NCBI GenBank assembly: GCA_021155195.1
Contig: JAJNPV010000042.1
Location: 248,001 to 312,000 of the forward strand
DNA from: Ohtaekwangia sp.
GTDB lineage: Bacteria; Bacteroidota; Bacteroidia; Cytophagales; Cyclobacteriaceae
Direction: 5' to 3'
Length of the DNA: 64,000 nt
The notes under the pieces are model-generated. The model was not told the origin of the DNA and made no database searches. It was given only the letters and a program-made list of their open reading frames with translations. The position numbers and the translations under genes are program-made. This document shows, one piece after another, positions 16,323 through 25,047 of this stretch (its first letter is position 1; each line of letters begins with the position of its first letter).

Positions 16323-17608
16323 GTTTCTCTTCGTTGTTTTTAATATCTTGCACGATCGAATCACCTGCTGCCATACCTTTTGCATCCAATGATGCCTTTC
16401 GCGAAATCTTTCAGAGCATGTCGGAAGGTATTATTATGGTGGATGAATCCGGAAAAATCATCCTATCAAATCCGGTTGCAGAAAGTTTATTTGGTTACAA
16501 GAAAAATGAGTTGAATGGCCTTACCATGGAGGATTTGGTGCCCGTTCGGTTCCGGGGTAACCATAGTAAGCTACGAGCGGGGTATAATGCTCGTCCTGAA
16601 CCCAGAAGGATGGGTGTAGGTAGGGATTTGACCGCACTGAGAAAAGATGGGTCTGAGTTTCCAATAGAGATTAGTTTGAGTTACACCCGGTTGCAAAACG
16701 AACTGTTGGTGATGGCATTTGTCAGTGATATTTCGCAGCGCAAAAAATCTGAAGAAGCCTTAAAGCGCAGTGAAGAACAATTGATTGTTTATGCTGCCGA
16801 ACTGGAAAAAAAAGTTCAATTGCGTACCGAGGCATTGAACTCATCCATAGCGGAATTAGAGGAAGAAGTTAAAGAACGCAAGAAAGCTGAAGAAGAAGCA
16901 CACAAGGCACTTGAGAAAGAGCGTGAACTGAATGAACTTAAATCTAAATTTGTTTCCATTGCATCCCATGAGTTCCGTACTCCCCTCAGTACGGTATTGA
17001 GTTCTACATCACTGATTAGTCAGTACAACGAACTTGGTGATCGGGAGAAAGTTAATAAACATGTGAAGCGCATTAAGAATTCAGTCAATCATCTTACTTC
17101 TATTCTCAACGATTTTCTTTCGCTTGGCAAATTGGAGGAAGGAAGAATCGACTTGCAGCGAGATTATTTCAATCCGTGCGAATTTTTGGATGAAGTAAGA
17201 GAGGAACTTGGATCGACCTTGCAAAATGGCCAACGCCTGCATATTGAGTGTGAGCCCTTACCAATTATGGTTTATTCAGACGCACGAATTCTTCGCAATA
17301 TCTTTTTCAACCTCATTTCAAACGCCAGCAAATATTCTGGAGTCGATAAAGGTATTTACCTTTCCTGTTTGCATGATGATAAATATCTTACGTTTAAAAT
17401 TCGCGATGAAGGAATTGGAATTCCCCTGTCGGATCAAAAACATATGTTCGAGCGATTTTTTAGAGCAAGCAATGCAGGACAAGTGCAAGGCACTGGCTTG
17501 GGATTAAACATTGTAAAACGATATACCGATTTATTAGGAGGAACTATAACCTTTACCAGTGAAGAAGGAAAGGGAACCATGTTTACTGTATCAATACCTA
17601 TTGAATGA
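16316..17608 (+). CDS. PAS sensor histidine kinase, FixL-like
   Basis: The 430-residue kinase is soluble (no membrane helix). It has one PAS domain (about 25-145), a coiled coil (145-210), HisKA with His218 in IASHEFRTPLS, and HATPase_c with NLISNASKYS, DEGIGIPLSDQ and GTGLGLNIVKRY. In the PAS domain, His83 (RFRGNHSKLRAGY) and Arg103 (MGVGRDL) align without gaps to the haem ligand His200 and distal Arg220 of Bradyrhizobium FixL. This His also occurs in PAS domains of this subfamily without proven haem, so haem binding is only suggested. It overlaps the regulator gene by 4 bases. The TTG start at 16316 lies inside a predicted operator; TTG 16334 or ATG 16418 are alternatives, though the last cuts into the PAS cap. 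Confidence 0.88.
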   Translation: MSGFSSLFLISCTIESPAAIPFASNDAFREIFQSMSEGIIMVDESGKIILSNPVAESLFGYKKNELNGLTMEDLVPVRFRGNHSKLRAGYNARPEPRRMGVGRDLTALRKDGSEFPIEISLSYTRLQNELLVMAFVSDISQRKKSEEALKRSEEQLIVYAAELEKKVQLRTEALNSSIAELEEEVKERKKAEEEAHKALEKERELNELKSKFVSIASHEFRTPLSTVLSSTSLISQYNELGDREKVNKHVKRIKNSVNHLTSILNDFLSLGKLEEGRIDLQRDYFNPCEFLDEVREELGSTLQNGQRLHIECEPLPIMVYSDARILRNIFFNLISNASKYSGVDKGIYLSCLHDDKYLTFKIRDEGIGIPLSDQKHMFERFFRASNAGQVQGTGLGLNIVKRYTDLLGGTITFTSEEGKGTMFTVSIPIE

Positions 17609-18666
17609 AAAAAATATTATTGATTGAAGACAATCCTGAGGTAAGGGAGAATACCGAGGAGATACTTAGCCTTGCAGGCTATGAAGTAATAACAGCTGAA
17701 AATGGAAAGATAGGTGTAGAGCAGGCTCAGTTGTTGCTTCCTGATTTAATAATTTGTGATATCATGATGCCTGAGTTGGATGGCTATGGTGTGCTTCATA
17801 TTCTAAGTAAAAAGGATGAAACAGCTGGAATACCGTTTATTTTCTTAACAGCAAAAACAGAAAGTACAGATATTCGAAAAGGTATGAATTTAGGAGCCGA
17901 TGATTATCTTACTAAACCATTTGACGATACTGATTTACTGAATGCCATCGAGACGCGCTTGCGTAAAAGCAGCTTTCAGCAAAAGCGATATGAGTCGACC
18001 ACCGAAGGATTTGAAAACTTTATTAACGATGCAAGGAAAATCCTAAACCTTAATGATTTGGGTAAGGGAAAGCGAACAAAGACTTTTAAAAAGAAAGGTG
18101 AAGTATTTGGTGAAGGGGATACCCCTCAATATGTGTACATGGTAAAATCCGGAACTGTTAAAATTTTTAAGGCTCATCCGGATGGAAAGGAATTAATAAC
18201 AAGTATTTATCAGGTCAATGATTTCTTTGGGTTTGAATCAATCCTTGAAGGAGGTTTGTACCAAGAGTCGTGCGTGGCCATGGTGGAGGCCGAACTGATC
18301 TTGATCCCTCGCACTGATTTTCTAACGTTACTGCAATCCCATCCTGATGTTTCAGGTGGATTTATTTCACTTCTCTGCAAAAAAGTAGTTGAAAAGGAAA
18401 AGCAACTTTTGCATTTGGCGTATAACTCTGTTCGTCAACGTACTGCAGAAGCCTTACTTAAAGTATCAGAATTAAAGGATGATAAGGACAGTATTCAAAT
18501 CTCGCGCGATGATCTAGCAAAAATGGTGGGCACTGCTTCCGAGTCGGTAATCAGAGTTCTTTCGGACTTTAAAGATGAGGCACTCATTGATATTGAAGGA
18601 GGCAAAATAAAAATCAAGCAACCGGCTAAGCTCGAAAAAGTAGTGAGATGGAATGTGGCTCGTTAA
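17605..18666 (+). CDS. Response regulator fused to Crp/Fnr regulator
   Basis: The 353-residue protein joins a CheY-like receiver (1-120; Asp9, phospho-site Asp52 in IICDIMMPELDG, Thr82, Lys104 in YLTKPF) to a cyclic-nucleotide-binding-fold domain (about 155-260; VYMVKSGTVKIFK, FFGFESILEGG) and a Crp-type winged helix (about 275-345; ISRDDLAKMVGTASESVIRV). In the recognition helix, Glu313 and Arg317 of SESVIR match the Glu and Arg that read the TGA core in CRP and FNR. FNR's Ser212 is Ile here. There is no FNR-type iron-sulfur cysteine set. The ATGA overlap with the kinase gene makes them a cognate pair. It is the best candidate to bind the YTGAY-N4-RTCAR sites in this window. Confidence 0.93.
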   Translation: MKKILLIEDNPEVRENTEEILSLAGYEVITAENGKIGVEQAQLLLPDLIICDIMMPELDGYGVLHILSKKDETAGIPFIFLTAKTESTDIRKGMNLGADDYLTKPFDDTDLLNAIETRLRKSSFQQKRYESTTEGFENFINDARKILNLNDLGKGKRTKTFKKKGEVFGEGDTPQYVYMVKSGTVKIFKAHPDGKELITSIYQVNDFFGFESILEGGLYQESCVAMVEAELILIPRTDFLTLLQSHPDVSGGFISLLCKKVVEKEKQLLHLAYNSVRQRTAEALLKVSELKDDKDSIQISRDDLAKMVGTASESVIRVLSDFKDEALIDIEGGKIKIKQPAKLEKVVRWNVAR

Positions 18667-19232
18667 ATCGGTTTGATAAGCAGGTTAAATTCAACATTTA
18701 AATCTTCTTGTACCCTCACCAGTCCCATCATGCGAGCGGGTGCCTGCATTCCGAAGTCAGTAAAACAAACAGAGTGATTGCCCCTAAGTTGAAGAAAATC
18801 TCCAACAGGTTGATGAATAAAAGTAACGGATACATGCCGGGTAATTCCTGCCAGCGAGATTTCCAATTTTCCGTTAATGCTTCCTTTGTTTACTTTATCA
18901 AGCGAGAGAAATGCAATTTGAAGGTACGGATGTTGTGCTGCTTTTGTAGTTAAGCGAAAATCTTTTGTGATCATCGGATTTCCACAATCAAAATTATAAA
19001 CAGGTATTTCCATCCTATTTTTTGTAAAGACCATAGCCTTTTCGGCTTCATCGTAACTATATGCCAGGGTATCTACATTATTATAACAACTGATCAGGCA
19101 TGTAAATGAATTTACATTAGTGCGACCGTGAATTAGCAGTTGACTGTTGGAATGGATTATCCATTTTCCTTCATGTTGGATTTCTGAAAAACCTGAGAGT
19201 ATGGCTAGAAGAGTAAGTAAAGCGAATTTCAT
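18663..19232 (-). CDS. YceI-like family protein
   Basis: The 189-residue protein has a signal peptide (to about residue 17) and a YceI-type lipocalin-like barrel: IIHSNSQLLIHGRTNVNSF, LKINGKLEI-like text (SINGKLEISLAGITRHVSV) and the closing VRVQEDLNVEFNLLI. YceI proteins are periplasmic and bind polyisoprenoid or amphiphilic ligands. It ends tail-to-tail with the regulator gene, overlapping 4 bases, and lies behind the porin-like gene and another YceI gene (20704-21282), all in the same direction. A terminator at 19263-19293 separates it from that group. Confidence 0.82.
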   Translation of the reverse strand: MKFALLTLLAILSGFSEIQHEGKWIIHSNSQLLIHGRTNVNSFTCLISCYNNVDTLAYSYDEAEKAMVFTKNRMEIPVYNFDCGNPMITKDFRLTTKAAQHPYLQIAFLSLDKVNKGSINGKLEISLAGITRHVSVTFIHQPVGDFLQLRGNHSVCFTDFGMQAPARMMGLVRVQEDLNVEFNLLIKPI

Positions 19233-19262
19233 CTTTAATAAATAGTGAGGGTGAAAGTAAAA

Positions 19263-19293
19263 GAGGCTGTCTCAAACATTTTAAGACAGCCTC
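19263..19293 (-). terminator. Rho-independent terminator
   Basis: A perfect 10-bp stem, GAGGCTGTCT (19263-19272) with AGACAGCCTC (19284-19293), lies just after the porin-like gene. On the minus strand it is followed by a T-rich tract, so it should end the yceI-porin transcript. Confidence 0.88.
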
Positions 19294-19305
19294 AAGCCTT
19301 AGCTT

Positions 19306-20670
19306 TTAGAATGCAATGCTACCCTGTAACACAAACCCATCGAACTTACCTTCATTGAGAATGTTTCCGGTAGGGAAATCATTGTACTTCTGAGTTACGT
19401 ATTCTCCTTTCACCAAAATATTTTTAGTAACAAACCAACCTGCAGCAAAAGCGGTGCGATCTACAGAAACATCTGCTCTTGTTCCTTGATTGATACCCCC
19501 GGCTGTAGCAGTATTAGTAGCTTGTCCGAATACCTGGGTGCCATTTACTTTGTTGTATCGTGCACCAACATAATATTGTTCTTTGGCTCCAAATCGGTAA
19601 AGCACATCGGCTGCTACCTGAGTAAACTTGCGATCATCTAATTTGCTAAATACCGTTGCATCACCAGCGGAAGGAAGATAAGTAACCTCACCATTTTCAA
19701 CAGCATTTTGTCCTTTCATAATCTCATAGGTTCCAAATACTTCAAGACCACTTAATTTTAAGAAGGGGTTGATCATAAAGCTTGTTACGTTGTCTTTGAA
19801 GTTTGGATTGAACCTACCTGAAAAAGCGTTAGCTGTAACTGTGGCATTAACAGGCTCCATTACAAATTGATAATTAGAACCTGTGCGATCACCACCATAC
19901 AGGGTTCCATTTAGAGAAGAGGACTTGGTTAGGAATGAACCTGTAATACGCACCCGGTTGTTTTCGCCAAAAGGTTTATCGTATCCAATCTTTGCATAAA
20001 TAGAAGGAGCTCTTTTTCCACCACCTGCAACACTTCCTTGTATTTCACCATTTGTCATTCCAAACATAGCTAGCGCTCCTTCTTTTTGCCAGTATAATTC
20101 GGCTCCAATTTCAGTGGTGAATGCATCAATTATATTATTCTCAATAAATGGATTGTAGAGTGTGTTTCCACCATCGCTTCTGCGGAAGTGGGCATCACCA
20201 TAATTAATTTCCATATGACCTACTTTCATTGTGAGGTTGGTCCAGATTTTATTTAATGCTTCACTATTTAAAAAACCAACTTTATCTATTTGCAAGTAAC
20301 CTCCCTTAACCCAAAACTCATTGTGGTGATGTGAGGCCATATAGGAAACAAGACTAACACGTACCCCATCCACAATTTGCACATCAATATTCAAGTTTGC
20401 TTGCGCTAAAGGAAAGCCACTGTCAAGGTTATATAAATTGTTAACTGAGTTACTGTGTTTTAGACTTTGAAAGCCCTGGGTAAAGTTTGCTCCTATTTTC
20501 ACACGCAAACCATCGTATGCAACTGTATCAATCTTTGAAGTTTCATATACATTAACACCTCGCTGATCGTAGGGTCGGAAATATTGAAGGGGTTGTTGGG
20601 CCCATGCTAAGTTAGCAGTGCTGATAAGAACAGCTAGTAAGGCCATTTGAATTGTTTTGAGAGTTTTCAT
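19306..20670 (-). CDS. Porin-like outer membrane beta-barrel protein
   Basis: The 454-residue protein has a signal peptide ending at AWAQ (residue 25). The remainder has alternating amphipathic strands typical of a 16- to 18-strand barrel (LRVKIGANFTQGFQSLKHS, YYVGARYNKVNG, ILVKGEYVTQKY) and a C-terminal strand ending in LQGSIAF with terminal Phe, as outer-membrane insertion signals have. I do not recognise a specific substrate. It follows the YceI gene by 33 bases and shares its promoter, which has tandem Crp/Fnr-type sites, so it may be induced with the cbb3 oxidase. Confidence 0.8.
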   Translation of the reverse strand: MKTLKTIQMALLAVLISTANLAWAQQPLQYFRPYDQRGVNVYETSKIDTVAYDGLRVKIGANFTQGFQSLKHSNSVNNLYNLDSGFPLAQANLNIDVQIVDGVRVSLVSYMASHHHNEFWVKGGYLQIDKVGFLNSEALNKIWTNLTMKVGHMEINYGDAHFRRSDGGNTLYNPFIENNIIDAFTTEIGAELYWQKEGALAMFGMTNGEIQGSVAGGGKRAPSIYAKIGYDKPFGENNRVRITGSFLTKSSSLNGTLYGGDRTGSNYQFVMEPVNATVTANAFSGRFNPNFKDNVTSFMINPFLKLSGLEVFGTYEIMKGQNAVENGEVTYLPSAGDATVFSKLDDRKFTQVAADVLYRFGAKEQYYVGARYNKVNGTQVFGQATNTATAGGINQGTRADVSVDRTAFAAGWFVTKNILVKGEYVTQKYNDFPTGNILNEGKFDGFVLQGSIAF

Positions 20671-20703
20671 AAATAGTAAGATTATAAGTTATGGTTAAGA
20701 AAA

Positions 20704-21282
20704 TTATTTAATTGGTGTAAGCGTAAGATCAAACGTGAGGGTCACTTCATCACCCACTTTTATTGTGCCCATGACTGCTGTAGGGGGCTGCATGTTGAAC
20801 TCAGTCATTTTTATTTTCTTTGAAGAGGTTACTCGTACTTCCCCATTGGGTAGAACTTTTGTAATAGCGTTTAATACAATAGGTTGGCTGCTGCCAGCCA
20901 TGGATAGGGTGCCGTTTATCTCCCAGCCTCCGGTAGCGTTTACTTTGGCAGAGATATATTTATACGTCACATAGGGGTTTTTCTTATAATTAAACGCTTC
21001 GTAGGTTTTGGTATCCATAATTTTTCCCTTGGTGCTTTTTATTCCCTCTACAGGAATTTTTAGCTCAGTTGATTTAATTTCTCTTACAGAATTTGCATCA
21101 GTTATTAGCACTCCTTTAAATTCTACACCTGTTATTTCCGATTCCCATTCATGCAGTGAGGATGTTCCTTGAACAGTAGAAGTAGAAGATTTTAAAGCGT
21201 AATGATTTTGACTTTGTGCATTGATAGTTGCAAATATGATTAGGGTTGCAATCCCCAGTGAAAATGTGTGTACGAGTTTCAT
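20704..21282 (-). CDS. YceI family periplasmic protein
   Basis: The 192-residue protein has a signal peptide (to about residue 23) and a full YceI fold: YALKSSTSTVQGTSSLHEWE, LKIPVEGIKSTKGKIMD, the WEINGTLSMAGSSQPIVL strand and the closing KVGDEVTLTFDLTLTPI. It is periplasmic and probably binds a lipid or quinone-like ligand, as family structures hold polyisoprenoids. It is first in a transcript with the porin-like gene. Its promoter (21307-21372) carries the tandem 22-bp-spaced sites, linking it to the respiratory regulon. Confidence 0.92.
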   Translation of the reverse strand: MKLVHTFSLGIATLIIFATINAQSQNHYALKSSTSTVQGTSSLHEWESEITGVEFKGVLITDANSVREIKSTELKIPVEGIKSTKGKIMDTKTYEAFNYKKNPYVTYKYISAKVNATGGWEINGTLSMAGSSQPIVLNAITKVLPNGEVRVTSSKKIKMTEFNMQPPTAVMGTIKVGDEVTLTFDLTLTPIK

Positions 21283-21306
21283 ATGAGTTCCTTTTTTAAT
21301 TCTTGC

Positions 21307-21372
21307 GAAAGGTAGGATTCGTATGAGGGGTAAGTGCTGACTCGTGATAGACAGACTCCTGATTTATGTCAG
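21307..21372 (-). promoter_or_regulatory. yceI promoter with tandem Crp/Fnr-type sites
   Basis: Minus-strand -7-like TACCTTTC lies at 21314-21307. A partial site CTGACTCGTGATAG (plus-strand reading, 21337-21350) is centred 33 bp upstream. A strong site CTGATTTATGTCAG (21359-21372) is centred 22 bp further up. The spacing is the same as at the uspA and ccoNO promoters. Confidence 0.68.
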
Positions 21373-21401
21373 TTATTCAAATGACTTTTGCAAAGCGTGA
21401 T

Positions 21402-22085
21402 CTATTCACAGAGTGTGACTTCGGTATTGGCTACACGCTTAGATGGGAAATGGATGTGATCAAGTAGGGTGCGAGAAATTAAAAGCACACCTAACGTGAT
21501 TAATGTGAAGGTGGTAATTTTTTGGTATGTGAGATTAAAGCGAGTGATGAAATATTGAATAGCTGAAGTAAGGCCAAGCATAACAGGAAATGTACCCAAT
21601 CCAAAAAAAAGCATAAAGAGAAACCCATCCAAAATAGAAGGCAGCAAGATGCAGTAGGAAAGTGCGAGGTAAGTAAGTCCACAGGGCAGTAAACCATTAA
21701 TCATTCCCATTCCAAACAGGGCCACACGTGTTTTCTTTGATAGAAATTTCTGGAATAAGATTTTGATTGATGAAGAAATGCCTTGTAACCATGCAGTAAT
21801 AAAAGGAATCCTGAAGTGGGTGAGCCCTATTATTCCAAACAGAATTAAAACACAACCCAGTGTAAAGCTCAGTATGTTCTGTAGGATTGGAAAATTAAAC
21901 AATGATCCTAAAACACTGATAATTGAACCCAACGCGCTATAGCTTACTATCCGACCCGCATTATAAATGAGTCGATTCCAGAAAGAAGGATTTCGATAAT
22001 TGGTAACAGCAGCAGCCAGTGGACTGCACATGCCAGCGCAATGCAAGCTTCCCAATGAACCAATTAAGAATGCTGTCAGCAACAT
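21402..22085 (-). CDS. SafE-like membrane protein of the cbb3 cluster
   Basis: The 227-residue protein has about six membrane helices and starts with GSLGSLHCAGMCSPLA, the His-Cys motif typical of the sulfite exporter TauE/SafE family members found at the end of Bacteroidota cco operons. A second conserved motif, GMINGLLPCGLTYLAL, contains a Pro-Cys pair. Its role is thought to be in copper or thiol handling during oxidase assembly, but it is not settled. It directly abuts the FixH gene (no gap). Confidence 0.87.
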   Translation of the reverse strand: MLLTAFLIGSLGSLHCAGMCSPLAAAVTNYRNPSFWNRLIYNAGRIVSYSALGSIISVLGSLFNFPILQNILSFTLGCVLILFGIIGLTHFRIPFITAWLQGISSSIKILFQKFLSKKTRVALFGMGMINGLLPCGLTYLALSYCILLPSILDGFLFMLFFGLGTFPVMLGLTSAIQYFITRFNLTYQKITTFTLITLGVLLISRTLLDHIHFPSKRVANTEVTLCE

Positions 22086-22514
22086 TTAGATATTGATAAC
22101 CTCCTCTAGAAAAAATTCTTTCCCCCCAATTGACCATAAAAACTGAGCCTTATACATACCATGTGGTAACGTATTGATTGGAAAACTTTGCTCATTGCTT
22201 TGTGAAGCTTTTACTACGAATGCCCTATCATTCAACTCATTAGAGGGGCAAAATAGTTTAAGCGCTCCCTTTTCAACGAGTTTAAACGAACTGAAATGGA
22301 TTTTAATGGAGTCAGCAGTGGTTGTGACAACTGGCTTTTCTGATAACGAACGCGCATTCTGAACACGCAAAATTTGATCTTGATAGATTAATTCTTCCTT
22401 ATAATAGTTCTCGCTCACTAAACTAATATTTTGTTGCATACAAACGGTTACCAGTGTGCCAATAAATAAGGTGAACAATACGAATGCAATAACTATCCAT
22501 TTTCCAATATTCAT
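22086..22514 (-). CDS. ccoH: FixH/CcoH oxidase assembly protein
   Basis: The 142-residue protein has one N-terminal membrane helix (about 5-26) and then a small periplasmic domain. The NYYKEELIYQDQI motif after the helix is diagnostic of FixH. FixH is needed for maturation of cbb3 oxidase. It lies 17 bases after ccoG and abuts the SafE-like gene. Confidence 0.9.
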   Translation of the reverse strand: MNIGKWIVIAFVLFTLFIGTLVTVCMQQNISLVSENYYKEELIYQDQILRVQNARSLSEKPVVTTTADSIKIHFSSFKLVEKGALKLFCPSNELNDRAFVVKASQSNEQSFPINTLPHGMYKAQFLWSIGGKEFFLEEVINI

Positions 22515-22531
22515 AACTTAGTTTATTTGAG

Positions 22532-23965
22532 TTATCTTTTTAAATCAGTTGACCTACCTACCGGACCAATAAATTTTACTTTTAAGGTTTCGATGCGTTT
22601 ACCTTGTTGATAAATCCCAACCTTTACTGCAGTTCGTGCATTTGTTACATCAGCCTCCGGTATCCGTATGAAGAAAATCCCTTTAACCATTCCTTCTTCA
22701 GGAATAATAATATTTTTTCCATCCGCCCTTTCCAATGTTGCCGTAGCCGGAGATTCGATTTTAACCTCCAGTGAAATTGATTCAAAGGTTTTATTGATGA
22801 ATTCAACATTGTAAAGATTAGTGATGTATCCATCGGTGGATCGCTGATAAAGGGTACCAGGCACTTTTAGCATAGTTGTTTCAACATCGGTTCGAGTGGC
22901 AAGCGTAAAAGATAAAACACCAAGCAGAAGGACCAGAACTGCAGAGTATCCTATAACTCTAGGGGTTATAATTTTCTGAATACCGTCTTTGATAGAATTA
23001 TAAGAGGCAAATCGGATAAGCCCCTTTGGTTTACCAATCTTTAGCATTACCTCATCACAGGCATCGATACAGGCAGTGCAGTTAACGCATTCTAATTGTG
23101 TTCCTTGACGAATATCAATACCCGTAGGGCATACATGAACACATAATTTACAGTCAATACAGTCTCCAGTTTTTACTTCAGTCTTTTTTTTCTTCAAGTG
23201 ACTTCTGGGTTCACCTCTTAACCAGTCATATGCAACAACGATTGAATCTTTAATTAGCAGAACACCTTGTAGTCTTCCATACGGACAAACTGCAATGCAA
23301 GCTTGCTCGCGAAAGCGTGCATAAACTCCGTAGAAAACACCCGTAAAAGCAATTAATCCCAGAAAGCCAGCGAGGTTTTCGGATGGTGAATGTTGTATAA
23401 TGCTCCATGTCTTTTCAATACCAATCAGGTAAGCCATAACCGTGTGCGCTATTAAGAGTGAGATGAGCAGAAAAATAAAATGCTTGCCTACTTTTTTTAC
23501 TAGTTTTTCACTATCCCATGGAGCTTTATCTAGTCTGCGTTGGGCGGCAGCATCTCCCTCAATGGCGTATTCAATTTTTCTAAAGACCATTTCCATAAAT
23601 AAAGTTTGCGGGCACATCCAGCCGCACCAAACTCTACCAAACACAACTGTGAAAAGAATGATGAAAACAAAGAAGGTAATAAGAGTTATGGCCAGAAGTA
23701 CAAAATCCTGAGGCCAAAATGCCTGACCCAGTACTACAAACTTGCGTTCGAAAATATTAAGCAATAGAAAGGGCTGACCACCAATTTTTATAAAAGGCCC
23801 TGTAAACAGAACTCCTAGCAAAAATGTTGTAACTACAATTCGCCAGGTGTGAAAATTTCCTGTTGGCTTTTTAGGATAAACCCAGATCCGCTTCCCTTGT
23901 TGGTCAACCGTGGCAATACTGTTTCTATATTCTTCATCTATTTGATATAGATCATCCGTAGTCAT
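22532..23965 (-). CDS. ccoG: CcoG/FixG iron-sulfur oxidase assembly protein
   Basis: The 477-residue membrane protein has helices around 33-55, 75-105, 155-180, 190-210 and 330-350. Its two ferredoxin-type clusters read CIDCKLCVHVCP and CVNCTACIDACD. The membrane Cys motifs CGWMCPQTLFMEM and ACIAVCPYGRLQG are also intact. CcoG proteins are proposed to reduce copper(II) for delivery to the CuB site of cbb3 oxidase. The C-terminal domain is an Ig-like IG_FixG fold. It overlaps ccoP by 4 bases (ATGA). Confidence 0.96.
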   Translation of the reverse strand: MTTDDLYQIDEEYRNSIATVDQQGKRIWVYPKKPTGNFHTWRIVVTTFLLGVLFTGPFIKIGGQPFLLLNIFERKFVVLGQAFWPQDFVLLAITLITFFVFIILFTVVFGRVWCGWMCPQTLFMEMVFRKIEYAIEGDAAAQRRLDKAPWDSEKLVKKVGKHFIFLLISLLIAHTVMAYLIGIEKTWSIIQHSPSENLAGFLGLIAFTGVFYGVYARFREQACIAVCPYGRLQGVLLIKDSIVVAYDWLRGEPRSHLKKKKTEVKTGDCIDCKLCVHVCPTGIDIRQGTQLECVNCTACIDACDEVMLKIGKPKGLIRFASYNSIKDGIQKIITPRVIGYSAVLVLLLGVLSFTLATRTDVETTMLKVPGTLYQRSTDGYITNLYNVEFINKTFESISLEVKIESPATATLERADGKNIIIPEEGMVKGIFFIRIPEADVTNARTAVKVGIYQQGKRIETLKVKFIGPVGRSTDLKR

Positions 23966-25047
23966 AACAAGGCTTGTGTCTTTGTTGTATCACTCGGCAC
24001 AGGGTTTGATGGCGGTGCTGATTCAAATAATTCGCCCTGCGGTGCTTTTGAGTCGATTGGATTTGATCCTTTCAGGCTCATGACAAAAAAGGTAACGTCT
24101 CTTACATCTTTGGGGCTCATTAATTTACCCCAAGCCGGCATCCCTTTTTCAACAACCCCCATCTTAATAGTACTGAAAATATTTTTAGCGCTACCACCGT
24201 GAATCCAATAGTTGTCAGTCAGGTTAGGACCAATGCTGTTTCCACCCCCATCATTACGATGGCATGTACCACAATTGTTACTCATAAATACTGCTTTTCC
24301 GTTAGCGATCAGGGTAACATCATTAGTGAATTCAATAGTGTTTTCATCAATTTGTTCTTGTGGTTGAGAAGCCCTCAGCTTTTGAATTGCTTTTTCGGAA
24401 GCAATTAGTTCGTTGTTATATTCTTCTTCCGAAAGGGGTAAAGTACCCACTACGTGAAACATCACTAAGTAAATAACACCCCAAATAACCGTTCCAATGA
24501 ATAGCCATTTCCACCAAGGTGGCAGATGATTGTCTAACTCGCGAATGCCATCATAATTATGGCCAAGATCGATCGTTTTTTCATTTTCAAGAGGTACAGA
24601 TGCATTAAGCTTATCCGTAAGCGTAGCCCACCATGACGGTTCTTTTTTGTATACAATGCCAAGCTTTAAAGCCCTTTCCTTTTCTGCTTGTGTAACAAAC
24701 ACATTAAGAATTTTTACCATATAGAGCGCAACCACCAAAACCAATAAAACCACGATCCCAATTGCAATACTCAGCGCATAAAGCGGGAGCAGCGGATGGT
24801 TGAAGGGATCATCCGAAAATGATTTTGAAGAAATTGAGGCCTCCTGTGCGTACGATGAAATTCCTAAAAGAAGGAAAACTGTAACTGCTGCAAATTTTTT
24901 TAATAAGCTATCTTTCTTTGCTTCATTATTTTTGCATTTGTCGCATTGTTTTTCACAAACAGTTTTTGCAATCGGCTTGTCTTCTTCTATCCTCGGATTT
25001 TGAAGCATAGTCATGCGTAACGGCTTTTTATCTTGGCAGCAATTCAT
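23962..25047 (-). CDS. ccoP: cbb3 oxidase subunit III, CcoP
   Basis: The 361-residue subunit passes electrons to CcoNO. It has two helices (about 82-112 and 178-200) and one C-type haem site, CGTCH at 259-263, with a likely Met ligand in KGMPAWGKL. Proteobacterial CcoP has two haems; the single-haem form is usual in Bacteroidota. The start is fixed by an ATGA overlap with ccoQ, so the odd 45-residue N-terminus is real. It carries five cysteines (Cys3, 4, 31, 35 and 38, as CEKQCDKC) before a hydrophobic stretch ending in SSYAQ that resembles a signal sequence. Confidence 0.95.
   Translation of the reverse strand: MNCCQDKKPLRMTMLQNPRIEEDKPIAKTVCEKQCDKCKNNEAKKDSLLKKFAAVTVFLLLGISSYAQEASISSKSFSDDPFNHPLLPLYALSIAIGIVVLLVLVVALYMVKILNVFVTQAEKERALKLGIVYKKEPSWWATLTDKLNASVPLENEKTIDLGHNYDGIRELDNHLPPWWKWLFIGTVIWGVIYLVMFHVVGTLPLSEEEYNNELIASEKAIQKLRASQPQEQIDENTIEFTNDVTLIANGKAVFMSNNCGTCHRNDGGGNSIGPNLTDNYWIHGGSAKNIFSTIKMGVVEKGMPAWGKLMSPKDVRDVTFFVMSLKGSNPIDSKAPQGELFESAPPSNPVPSDTTKTQALL

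Noticed and set aside
16981..17040. ACTGATTAGTCAGT palindrome in the kinase gene
   Set aside because: It looks like the CTGAY/RTCAG sites but has a 2-base rather than 4-base centre and lies inside coding sequence, so I take it as chance.
21601..21697. A 65-codon minus-strand frame in the SafE-like gene
   Set aside because: It is a shadow of the hydrophobic SafE-like gene in another frame.
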